Origin: 66-474 sp039923855
GTDB taxonomy: Bacteria; Pseudomonadota; Gammaproteobacteria; Xanthomonadales; Rhodanobacteraceae
Direction: 5' to 3'
Assembly (NCBI GenBank): GCA_039923855.1
Contig: JBDTBW010000085.1
Location: 1 to 64,000, forward strand
Length of the DNA: 64,000 bases
Shown: one piece after another, positions 51,331 through 59,427 of the stretch
How the letters are laid out: every line of letters begins with the position of its first letter
Position numbering within the stretch: position 1 is the stretch's first letter
Notes under the pieces: generated by a model
Seen by the model: only the letters and a program-made list of their open reading frames with translations
Database searches by the model: none
Told to the model about the DNA's origin: nothing
Made by a program: the position numbers and the translations under genes

Positions 51331-54300
51331 TCATTTGGTCGCCGCGTCGATCGCCGCTAGCAGTTTCTGTTCGTCCGAACTGGATTCCTGATCGAGTTGT
51401 TGGAACACCGCGGATTGGGCCGCCGTCGGCCGGGCATAGGCAAGTCCGATGTCAGCCTGAAGATAGGCCAGGTGGCTCTTGAGTTTGGTCTCGTGCAGCA
51501 GCGGGCCTTCGCTCGATTGCAGGTCGAGCTGGACCACGGAAGCGATGGCTTGATTGAGTGCATCGAGCGCGGGCGCGGCCTGTTGCTGGCTCAGCTTTCC
51601 ATTGGCGATCGCCGTCTGGAGATTGACGCGCGCTTCGATTGCCTGGTTGATGGCCTGATCGAGCCGATCGAGTGTCTGGTGAATTTTCATCTGCAACGCA
51701 AAGCGCGCTTGCAGATCCGCCGGGCTGGACTTGAACCGTGGATCAAGCATCACGGTGAAGTTCCGCTGCGTTTTCCTGCCGCCATAATCCAGGGCCACCC
51801 GATAGGTGCCGGGCATGACCTGCGGACCCGAAACCTCGTCCGCGAGACCGCCCGCGGGAATCGGCGAGTAAAAACCTTTGACCTCCGCCGCGTCGGGATA
51901 ACGCAAGTTCCACTGGAAGCGATTCATCCCCGGCTCGGCAGCCGTGAGCTTGCGTTCCGCCTTGGCCTTGCGCTGCGCTGGGGTCAGGTCACTTTCATCT
52001 TGCCCGTTCCCGCCCTGTACGTTCTCGTTATGTTCGTTCTGGTTTTGCTCGTTCTCGTTCTTCTTGTTCTTCGCTTTCAAATGCAGATCGAAGCTGCGAA
52101 TCAGGCTTCCCTCGGCTTTGGCGAACGTGAGGTTGACCGGCGTCGAGCCGTTGTAATTTGCCGGAAGCCGAAAAAACACCGTGGCGCCGAACGGCGGATT
52201 CTTGCCGGCGCCCTTGGCCTGGCGCGGCTGATCCGGCTTGCCGTAGGCGTGGGTCAGCCATGCCTGTTGCGGCGCGAACAAATCCGTACCGGAAGTCGCC
52301 ACGGCTGTTTGCTTGCCGAGTTGTTCGAGCAACACCAGGTTGTCGAGCACCCAGAACGCGCGTCCGTGCGTGGCCGCCACCAGCGCGCCCTGCCTGGTGT
52401 CGATCGCCAGATCGCGTATCTCGGCGTGAGGCAGGTTGAGCGTCAGCGGTTGCCAATTCGCGCCGGTGTCGAAACTGACGTACACCGTATTTTTCGTACC
52501 AAGGAACAGCAGGTTCGCATCATTCGGATCCTGGCGCACGGCGAGCGCGTACTGGTCGTCGGGCAACCCATTGGTAATCGCCTTCCAGGTGTGACCGTAA
52601 TTCGTGGTTTTGAACACGTAGGGCTTGAAGTCGTCCCACATGTAACGGCTGGCGGTGAGCCAAGTCGTACCCTTGTCTGTATGCGAGGGCTCGATCGTGG
52701 TAATCAACGAAGGCGCAGACAGCGTCGGCGGCGTGACCGCGTTCCAGTGCGCGCCGCCATCCTGGGTGACATGGACCAGGCCGTCGCTCGATCCCGCCCA
52801 GATCACGTTGCCATCCATCGGCGCGACCGCCAGCGCCGAAATCGTCGGATAAATCTCCGCGCTTGATTGATCGATATCCACCGGACCGCCGGTCGCCGCC
52901 TCGGTGCTCGCCACGTTGCGCGTCAGATCGGGGCTGATGGCCTGCCAGGTCGCGCCGTGATCATCGCTCTTCATCACGTATTGCGAACCGATAAGCAACT
53001 CGTCCGGATTGGCCGCCGAGAACAGGATCGGATGCGTCCAACCGAAGCGGTACTTCAGTTCATCCGATGCAGCGCCCTCGCGATAGAGCGGCCAAGGACT
53101 GACGCTCTGGAACTGCTCGTCGTCCATGTCGTACTTGAGGAAGATGCTGTAGTAGCCGCTGCCGAAAGTGATTTTGGGATTGCCCGGCTGCGGCGCAACC
53201 GACGTGCTCTCGCCGTAGGCAACCGAATGCCACGCGGACAATGGAATCTTCTTGTCGGCCGTCGCGCTCGGGCCCTCGAACGAACCTTCGTCCTGCTGCG
53301 CGCCATAGATATGGAACGGGAACTGATCGTCCAGGCTCACCTTGTAGAACTGTCCGGTCGGCTGATTGTGTTCGCTGCTCCAGGTTTTGCCGCGGTCGGT
53401 CGAAACCGTCGCACCGCCGTCGTTGCCTTCGAGCAGGATGTCGGTGTTGTTCGGGTTGATCCAGATGGTGTGGTTGTCGCCATGCGGCGTGTGTAATTCC
53501 TTGGACGTCTTGGCGCCGTCGTGGGAAACGAACAGCGCATCTACCTGCGGCATGTACACGGTGTCGGGGTCCTTGGGATCGACGAAGATCGCCATGTAGT
53601 AGAACGCGCGCTGGCGCAACTTCCACTGGGCATTGACCTGCTTCCAGTTCGCACCGCCGTCATCGGAGCGGAATACGCCGCCGTCCTTGGCCTGGATGGT
53701 GCTGTAGACCACATTCGGTTTGCTGGCGGCAACGGCCAAGCCGATCTTGCCGAGCACGCCCTTGGGCAGACCGGCGTGATCGGTGATGTTGGTCCAGTGC
53801 GCGCCGCCGTCGGTGGTTTTGTAGATGCCGCTGCCGGGGCCGCCACTAGCGAGACGCCACGGCGTGCGATAAGCCTGCCACGCCGCCGCGTACAGTACCG
53901 CCGGATTTTGGGGGTCCATCACCAGATCGACCACGCCGGTCTTGTCGTCGACGAACAGAATTTTTTTCCAGGTCTTGCCGCCATCTGTGGTCTTGAACAC
54001 CCCGCGCTGCTGTCCGGGCACGAACACGTGTCCCATCGACGCGACGTAAACCACATCCGGATTGTTCGGATCGACGATCAGGCTCATCGTCGTGTGCGTG
54101 TCGCGCAGGCCCGCATAGGTCCAGGTCTTGCCGGCGTCGGCGCTCTTGTAGACGCCGTCGCCGGTGATCATGTCGCCGCGGATGTCGCTCTCGCCGGTGC
54201 CCGCGTAAATGATCTTGGGATTCGAAGGCGCCACCGCGAGCGCGCCGATGCTGTCGCTGGTGCTCGGCCAACCGTCGCTGATGTTCTTCCAGCTTATGCC

Positions 54301-54549
54301 GTAGTTGGTGCTCTTCCACACGCCGCCATCGACGCCGCCCATGTAGAACAGATCGGGTTTATCGGCCACGCCCGCCACCGTGACAACGCGGCCGCCGATG
54401 TAGGGGCCGACGCTGCGCCACTTGAGCTTGCCCATCAGCATCTGCGAAGTCGCGTTATCCGCACAGACCGCAGCGGGCAGCAGCAACGCTGCAATGGCGA
54501 TAGCGAAACCGACCGTGATCGAAGAATGGGTGCGGACACGACGCTTCAT
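51331..54549 (-). CDS. Large exported BNR/sortilin-like repeat protein, 1072 aa
   Basis: A signal peptide (about 1-30, ending PAAVCAD) precedes many BNR/Asp-box style units, for example GGVWKSTNYGISWKNIS, GVYKSADAGKTW, GVFKTTDGGKTWKK, GIYKTTDGGAHW, and TQDGGAHW, covering about residues 50-750. This forms one or two beta-propellers, similar to VPS10/sortilin or glycosidase-like proteins. After about 760 comes a different region with an Asn/Glu/Lys-rich spacer (about 822-850), and a helical C-terminal part. Relatives occur in Bacteroidetes and Xanthomonadales; the substrate is unknown. ATG 54549 gives the signal MKRRVRTHSS. Confidence 0.88.
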   Translation of the reverse strand: MKRRVRTHSSITVGFAIAIAALLLPAAVCADNATSQMLMGKLKWRSVGPYIGGRVVTVAGVADKPDLFYMGGVDGGVWKSTNYGISWKNISDGWPSTSDSIGALAVAPSNPKIIYAGTGESDIRGDMITGDGVYKSADAGKTWTYAGLRDTHTTMSLIVDPNNPDVVYVASMGHVFVPGQQRGVFKTTDGGKTWKKILFVDDKTGVVDLVMDPQNPAVLYAAAWQAYRTPWRLASGGPGSGIYKTTDGGAHWTNITDHAGLPKGVLGKIGLAVAASKPNVVYSTIQAKDGGVFRSDDGGANWKQVNAQWKLRQRAFYYMAIFVDPKDPDTVYMPQVDALFVSHDGAKTSKELHTPHGDNHTIWINPNNTDILLEGNDGGATVSTDRGKTWSSEHNQPTGQFYKVSLDDQFPFHIYGAQQDEGSFEGPSATADKKIPLSAWHSVAYGESTSVAPQPGNPKITFGSGYYSIFLKYDMDDEQFQSVSPWPLYREGAASDELKYRFGWTHPILFSAANPDELLIGSQYVMKSDDHGATWQAISPDLTRNVASTEAATGGPVDIDQSSAEIYPTISALAVAPMDGNVIWAGSSDGLVHVTQDGGAHWNAVTPPTLSAPSLITTIEPSHTDKGTTWLTASRYMWDDFKPYVFKTTNYGHTWKAITNGLPDDQYALAVRQDPNDANLLFLGTKNTVYVSFDTGANWQPLTLNLPHAEIRDLAIDTRQGALVAATHGRAFWVLDNLVLLEQLGKQTAVATSGTDLFAPQQAWLTHAYGKPDQPRQAKGAGKNPPFGATVFFRLPANYNGSTPVNLTFAKAEGSLIRSFDLHLKAKNKKNENEQNQNEHNENVQGGNGQDESDLTPAQRKAKAERKLTAAEPGMNRFQWNLRYPDAAEVKGFYSPIPAGGLADEVSGPQVMPGTYRVALDYGGRKTQRNFTVMLDPRFKSSPADLQARFALQMKIHQTLDRLDQAINQAIEARVNLQTAIANGKLSQQQAAPALDALNQAIASVVQLDLQSSEGPLLHETKLKSHLAYLQADIGLAYARPTAAQSAVFQQLDQESSSDEQKLLAAIDAATK

Positions 54550-54820
54550 GGTGTTTGCTCCTGTATGCAAGCGGCGGCGGACCCTCCGCGCGGCCGACGC
54601 ACGATGCCCGAGTATGCGCCACAAGCCATCTTACGGAAAATTAACGGAATGTTGCGGTGCAGTAGCAAAAACGGAAGTTCATTGCATCGCGGACGCTTCG
54701 TCAAGCCGGGACTGCTGCTCCACGATCTGGATGCCTTGAAGCAACGCGAATATTACGGCGACATGCGGCAATGCCCCCAGCTTTGACTTGCGTTACTTCA
54801 GCTTTGCTACATGCCAGCGG
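54550..54820. other. Intergenic region, no gene supported
   Basis: These 271 bases contain no conserved frame I can defend. A short open stretch (54600-54786) gives a non-repetitive peptide ending GDMRQCPQL but lacks a good start or family. Part of the region is moderately A/T-rich (near 54630-54680), where the promoter of the BNR gene may lie. Confidence 0.3.
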
Positions 54821-56662
54821 TCACGGACTGGCGCTGTCGGCCGACACCCGAGCGACCAGCGCCTGAAAGCGCGGATCGCCATGCAGCGGTTCGAACCACG
54901 GGCTCATCCAAAGACTCACCATGTGCACGGAGCGATCGTGGTACGCCTGTTCGAGCGCGGCGAAAGCCTGGTCCTTTTCGCCGAGCGCGGCATGGATCGC
55001 GGCGACGTGGCTGCGATCGACATAGCGGCTACGTGCGGCGGTTTCGAGTTGCGCGATCACCGCGCGCGCCTTCGCGGAATCGCCGACGTGCGCCTGACAG
55101 ATCGCGAGTTGCGGTCCGGACGGACTGACCGGAACGTGCGCGAGTGTGTAACGATCGACACACGCCTGCCAATGACCGAACGCGGCATCGACATACGCCA
55201 CCGCATCGGTATCGTAGGAAAAGGCGGGATCGAGACGGCGCACACGCTGTGCCAGCATCATCGCACCTGATTCGTCGCCTTGCGCGATCGCGGCGAACCC
55301 TTCCCAGCGCGGGAACCAGGCGTTCAGCGGATCGAGCTTTTCCGCAATCCGGAATTCATCGCGCGCGCGCGCCGGATCCTTGTCGATGCGCAACCGGTAT
55401 AGCCCGAAGATGGCGTGCGCCTCCGCCAAGCCCGGATTCAACGCGACCGCGCGTTCCAGCTCGCGTTTCGCGCCGGCGAAATCCCACTCGTAATTCATCA
55501 GGATGAAGCCGAGCTGCAAATGTCCCATGGCCAGCTTGTCGTTCAACGCGACCGCTTTCTCGGCGGCGCCGCGCATCGCCGGCAACACGTCGAGCGGCGC
55601 GCGATACGCGTCGGCAAGATAACCATAGGCCTGCGCCATCCCTGCCCAGGCCGCGGCATAGTTCGGATCCTCGGCGATCGCCTGATCGAACAAGGCGATG
55701 GCCTGATTCAGGCTGGCCTCGTCGGTATGCCAGTACAACCGGATCGCGCGCAGATACAGATCATGCGCTTGCGGATTGGCCGTACCGACGTTTACCAGCG
55801 GCTGGCCGGCGGCGGCGCCCAGCGTGACCGCGAGCGCCTTGACCACCGCGCCGGAAATATTGTCTTCCAGGGCAAACAGGCCTTGCATCTTGCGATCGTA
55901 TTGTTGCGACCACAGTTGCACGCCCGTTTTCGTATCGTCCAGCTCGACGGTGATGCGAAGATCGTCGCCGGTGCGCTGCACGGTTCCCGACAACAGGCTG
56001 CGCACATCCAGCTCGCGGCCGATGGTTGCCGCGCTTACGTTGCTGTTGCGGAAACTGAAAGAGGATTCGCGCCCGATCACTTTCAGTCCCGGCAGCTTCG
56101 TCAACGCATTCAGCACTTCCTCGCTGATGCCTTCTCCGAGGTAATTGTCGTTCGGATCGCCACTCAGATTGACCAGCGGCAGCACCGCGATCGATTTGGA
56201 CGCGCGCACCGGATTGGGGGACATGGGCGAGCTTTCGACAGCGGGCGTATCAGTCACTCGCTTCACGGCAGGCGTCACATGTCGCGCCTGCGCCGATGCA
56301 ATCCGGCCGCGATCGAAATGCCAGTAAACGCCGCCCGCGAGCGCGGCGATCAAGATTCCGACAACTCCGATCCCCAGCGCGATGTGGCGTGCGCGTGGAT
56401 GCACTTCGCCCGTCACGGCATCGGTACCGGTGCGCGCGACCCCTTCCGGGCTGACGTAGAACGCCCATGCAAGCAGCAGCGCGACGGGAAACCCGATCAG
56501 GATCAACGCGACCACCGCGCGCGTTAACCACTCCGGCAGCAACAGCAACGGAAACGTTATCGCCGCGATCTGGATCAGCAACCATGCCACGACCGCGTAC
56601 ACCACAGCCACGCGAAAAATGTGGTGGCGTTTGAGTCGCTCGAATAGCTGGAGTTTTTCCAC
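54821..56662 (-). CDS. Membrane TolB/FlgO-like and TPR protein, 613 aa (paralogue 2)
   Basis: The architecture is the same as at 20677-22518. The N-terminus LFERLKRHHIFRVAVVYAVVAW is followed by a hydrophobic hairpin (about 45-68), another helix (about 98-116), the TolB/FlgO-type domain from KSIAVLPLVNLSGDPNDNYL (about 155-265, GEGISEEVLNALTK) and TPR-like repeats (about 290-560). GTG 56662 gives 613 residues, exactly the paralogue's length, and aligns the N-termini; an ATG at 56695 would add 11 residues. It is divergent from fdhD. The role is unknown. Confidence 0.85.
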   Translation of the reverse strand: MEKLQLFERLKRHHIFRVAVVYAVVAWLLIQIAAITFPLLLLPEWLTRAVVALILIGFPVALLLAWAFYVSPEGVARTGTDAVTGEVHPRARHIALGIGVVGILIAALAGGVYWHFDRGRIASAQARHVTPAVKRVTDTPAVESSPMSPNPVRASKSIAVLPLVNLSGDPNDNYLGEGISEEVLNALTKLPGLKVIGRESSFSFRNSNVSAATIGRELDVRSLLSGTVQRTGDDLRITVELDDTKTGVQLWSQQYDRKMQGLFALEDNISGAVVKALAVTLGAAAGQPLVNVGTANPQAHDLYLRAIRLYWHTDEASLNQAIALFDQAIAEDPNYAAAWAGMAQAYGYLADAYRAPLDVLPAMRGAAEKAVALNDKLAMGHLQLGFILMNYEWDFAGAKRELERAVALNPGLAEAHAIFGLYRLRIDKDPARARDEFRIAEKLDPLNAWFPRWEGFAAIAQGDESGAMMLAQRVRRLDPAFSYDTDAVAYVDAAFGHWQACVDRYTLAHVPVSPSGPQLAICQAHVGDSAKARAVIAQLETAARSRYVDRSHVAAIHAALGEKDQAFAALEQAYHDRSVHMVSLWMSPWFEPLHGDPRFQALVARVSADSASP

Positions 56663-56743
56663 CCCATTCCCCAAGACGGCGTGCGCTACATGCATCTTAA
56701 CGCCGTGCGGCCACGCGCGCGCTGTTGGCAACGACACGCGGTT

Positions 56744-56755
56744 TATACTTGCGCC
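56744..56755 (+). promoter_or_regulatory. -10-like TATACT just before fdhD ATG
   Basis: TATACT at 56744-56749 lies six bases ahead of ATG 56756, with no ribosome binding site between, the same design as at psd. A TTGGCA at 56725-56730 could be a -35 but the 13-base spacing is short. Confidence 0.35.
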
Positions 56756-57583
56756 ATGATCGCTGAAACGGATGACCCGGGCCTGCGCGGCGCCCCGGCA
56801 CTGCGCATCGAGGGCGCAGGCCGCGACACGTTCGTCGATTGCGTGGTCGAGGAAACACCGGTTGCGCTGCTCTACAACGGCCGCCCTTACGCGGTAATGA
56901 TGGCGACGCCACGCGACCTCGCCGATTTCGCTCTGGGCTTCGCGCTGAGCGAGGGCGTGGTCGAACGCGCCACCGAGTTCGAGCTGGTCGATTGTCTGCG
57001 CGGCGAGCACGGGATTTCGTTGCAGGCGTTGATACCCGCCGCGCGTTTTGAGGCGCTGGAAACGCGCAAGCGCAATCTTGCCGGGCGCAGCGGCTGCGGA
57101 TTATGCGGCGTGGAGTCGCTACAGGAAGCGATCCGCCCGTTAGGTCGGGTGGAATCCGACCCGCGGATCGACAGCGAGACGGTGCGAGGCGGCTTGCGCC
57201 GCCTCGCCGAGCATCAGCCCTTGAACACGCGCAGCGGCGGGGTGCACGCGGCGGCCTTCGTGCACCCCGACGGCATCCTGGTGCGCGAGGATGTCGGCCG
57301 CCACAACGCGCTCGACAAGTTGATCGGCGCGCTGGCGAACGCGGCCGACCACGATGCTGCCGCGATCGCGTGGCGAAACGGCGCGGGCTTTCTCGCGATC
57401 ACTTCGCGCGCGTCCTACGAAATCGTGCACAAGGCAGCCAGTGCCGGCATCGCGGTGATCGCCGCGATCTCGGCGCCAACGTCGCTGGCGATCCGCCTTG
57501 CCGACGAAGCGGGTATGACCTTGATCGCATTTGCCCGCGCGGACGCGATGAACATCTACACGCATCCACAACGCATTGTCTGA
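56756..57583 (+). CDS. fdhD: Formate dehydrogenase accessory sulfurtransferase FdhD, 275 aa
   Basis: FdhD passes sulfur from IscS to the molybdenum cofactor of formate dehydrogenase. The two cysteines are in SGCGLCGVESL (about residues 112-122). ALGFALSEGVVE (about 60-71) and VREDVGRHNALDKLIG (about 178-193) are family signatures. No formate dehydrogenase gene is in the window, so its partner is elsewhere. ATG 56756 is the usual start region; the upstream frame gives no conserved sequence. Confidence 0.95.
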   Translation: MIAETDDPGLRGAPALRIEGAGRDTFVDCVVEETPVALLYNGRPYAVMMATPRDLADFALGFALSEGVVERATEFELVDCLRGEHGISLQALIPAARFEALETRKRNLAGRSGCGLCGVESLQEAIRPLGRVESDPRIDSETVRGGLRRLAEHQPLNTRSGGVHAAAFVHPDGILVREDVGRHNALDKLIGALANAADHDAAAIAWRNGAGFLAITSRASYEIVHKAASAGIAVIAAISAPTSLAIRLADEAGMTLIAFARADAMNIYTHPQRIV

Positions 57584-57605
57584 TAACTCGCCGCGCGAGC
57601 GACGA

Positions 57606-57710
57606 TCAACCCTTCGACTGTTTCTTGGCCTGCTTCTCGGCGCGCTTTTCCTTCAGCGTCTTGGCCGGTTTCTTCTTGTCCTCTTTTTTTCGTTCCAGAC
57701 CCTTGCTCAT
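57606..57710 (-). CDS. Small Lys-rich protein, 34 aa
   Basis: From ATG 57710 the frame encodes a 34-residue, almost all-polar peptide (MSKGLERKKEDKKKPAKTLK and EKRAEKQAKKQSKG) with about 14 lysines. It has a good Shine-Dalgarno (aggag at the proper spacing). I have seen very similar short ORFs in many proteobacteria, which argues for a real gene of unknown function, perhaps a nucleic-acid-binding or stress peptide. The longer upstream frame is not conserved. Confidence 0.7.
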   Translation of the reverse strand: MSKGLERKKEDKKKPAKTLKEKRAEKQAKKQSKG

Positions 57711-57825
57711 GGCGTTCTCCTGATGTGGATGAAGGCCGCTGGCCTTCCAGCGGCGCACCGCAAAGTTGCGACAGTGCGCTCGGAAACGCAAGTGCTTTGA
57801 GCAGACTCCTACGAGCAGAAGGACT

Positions 57826-58251
57826 TCAGGTTTCCAGCCGGGCATCCATGTCGATTCTGGCCTTGAGCACCTTCGACACCGGACAGTCCCGGCTTGCCTT
57901 GCCGGCGACCTCCCGAAAGGACGCCTCGTCCGCGCCGGGTACCTTGGCCGTCACGTCCAGATGCGAGGCGGCGATCTCGAAGCCGTCGCCGGCCTTGTTC
58001 AAGGTGACGGTTGCGCGGGTCTGGATCGACTCCGGTTTCATGCCCGCCTTCTCGAGCATCAGCGAAAGCGCCATCGAAAAACACGCCGCGTGCGCGGCGG
58101 CGATCAGTTCCTCGGGATTGGTGCCCTTGTCGCCCTCGAAACGCGAACCCACCGAGTAGCCTACGTCTTTCAAGACACCGCTCGCGGCCGAGATCAAACC
58201 GTGTCCATCCTTGAACCCGCCTTTCCATACCGCAGAACCCTTGCTGTCCAT
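57826..58251 (-). CDS. osmC: OsmC family peroxiredoxin, 141 aa
   Basis: OsmC reduces organic hydroperoxides with two reactive cysteines. They are visible in AAHAACFSMAL (about residue 56) and SRDCPVSKVL (about 120). GTNPEELIAAAHAACF is the usual family stretch. Length matches E. coli OsmC (143). ATG 58251 (MDSKGSAVWKGG) follows ggagg. It is divergent from the gluconokinase gene. Confidence 0.93.
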   Translation of the reverse strand: MDSKGSAVWKGGFKDGHGLISAASGVLKDVGYSVGSRFEGDKGTNPEELIAAAHAACFSMALSLMLEKAGMKPESIQTRATVTLNKAGDGFEIAASHLDVTAKVPGADEASFREVAGKASRDCPVSKVLKARIDMDARLET

Positions 58252-58375
58252 GCCGTCCTCCAACTCGAACATCGTTGATGAAGCACGTAGACTGCAATGA
58301 CCGCGGTTAATTCGCCGTGAGCAACGGGCGGGCGGACGCGCCGAGGTATCACGCAATCACAGGGAAACAGGAAGC

Positions 58376-58930
58376 ATGCCGGAAAGTCACAAACCACCTT
58401 GCGCGATGCTGGTCGTGATGGGCGTTTCCGCGTGCGGCAAGAGCTCGGTCGGTGCGGCCGTCGCCGCGCGGCTGGGATGGAACTATCAGGAAGGCGACGA
58501 TTTCCACCCATCCGCCAATGTCGAGAAGATGCGCGCCGGCATCCCGCTCGACGACGCCGATCGACAACCGTGGCTGGCCGCGATCGCCGAGTGGATGGAT
58601 GTGCAAGCCGCCAGCGCCCAAGCCGGCGTGGTCGGTTGTTCCGCGTTGAAACGAAAATACCGCGACTTTCTGCGCAACGGCCGACCACGGGTCTGGTTCG
58701 TCTATCTGCGGGTTTCGCGCGCCGAATTGCAACGCCGCGTCGCCACGCGTCATCACGAATATATGCCAGCATCGCTGCTGGACAGCCAACTCGAGACCTT
58801 GCAGGAGCCGGTCGCGGACGAACCGCAAACGTTGACCATTGATGCCGACGGCGACGTCAATGCGAATGCCGCTGCCGTGTTGCGTGCCTTGCGCGCGCAA
58901 GGCATCGTGGATGTCCCAACATCCGGTTGA
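58376..58930 (+). CDS. gntK: Gluconokinase, 184 aa
   Basis: The enzyme phosphorylates gluconate to 6-phosphogluconate. Walker A is GVSACGKS (residues 16-23), and YQEGDDFHPSANVEKMRAGIPLDD-type sequence (about 36-60) is typical of the small gluconate kinases. CSALKRKYRDFLR (about 86-98) is also conserved. No gluconate transporter or regulator is nearby. The name gntK is used in the broad sense, since idnK cannot be told apart without context. Confidence 0.93.
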   Translation: MPESHKPPCAMLVVMGVSACGKSSVGAAVAARLGWNYQEGDDFHPSANVEKMRAGIPLDDADRQPWLAAIAEWMDVQAASAQAGVVGCSALKRKYRDFLRNGRPRVWFVYLRVSRAELQRRVATRHHEYMPASLLDSQLETLQEPVADEPQTLTIDADGDVNANAAAVLRALRAQGIVDVPTSG

Positions 58931-58957
58931 GCGATCGTCGCGCAAAGGAGAAGATTC

Positions 58958-59398
58958 ATGAACCAACCCGCCAAAGACACCGTTTCCACCATCATTCCCA
59001 GCATGCGATATCGCAACGCCCTCGAAATGATCGATTGGCTATGCAAGGCGTTTGGCTTCGAGAAGAACGCCGTTTACGCCGATGAAAAGGCTGTCGTGCA
59101 ACATGCTCAACTCACTTTCGGCAACGGCATGATCATGCTCGGCTCGGTGGATAACGAAACCGCGTGGGGCAAGCGCGTCGTACAACCCGACGAGATCGGT
59201 GGCAAACAAACGCAGGCGTGTTACGTGATCGTCGCCGGCTGCGCTTCTCACTATGCGCAGGCCAAGGCCGCGGGCGCCGAAATTGTGGATGAACTGGAAA
59301 CCAAGGACTACGGCGGCAGCGGCTACAGTTGCCGTGACCCGGAAGGCCATCTGTGGTCGTTCGGCGATTACGATCCGTGGGCGGGGCATTCGGGCTGA
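58958..59398 (+). CDS. VOC-family protein (glyoxalase-like), 146 aa
   Basis: A single beta-alpha-beta-beta-beta repeat pair is expected. Visible parts are TIIPSMRYRNALEMIDWLCKAFGF-like sequence, HAQLTFGNGMIMLGS and GYSCRDPEGHLWSFGDYDPW, the last being the typical VOC end. Such proteins are often annotated as PhnB- or bleomycin-resistance-like, but the substrate is unknown. A good ribosome binding site (aaggag) precedes ATG 58958. PBP4 follows after 29 bases. Confidence 0.88.
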   Translation: MNQPAKDTVSTIIPSMRYRNALEMIDWLCKAFGFEKNAVYADEKAVVQHAQLTFGNGMIMLGSVDNETAWGKRVVQPDEIGGKQTQACYVIVAGCASHYAQAKAAGAEIVDELETKDYGGSGYSCRDPEGHLWSFGDYDPWAGHSG

Positions 59399-59427
59399 AA
59401 CCGATCCTTGCCAACGCATTGCGCGCC

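Noticed and set aside
54600..54786. Possible short gene between the BNR gene and the TPR paralogue
   Set aside because: The open stretch has no good start, ribosome binding site or recognised family, and is part of a long antisense frame.
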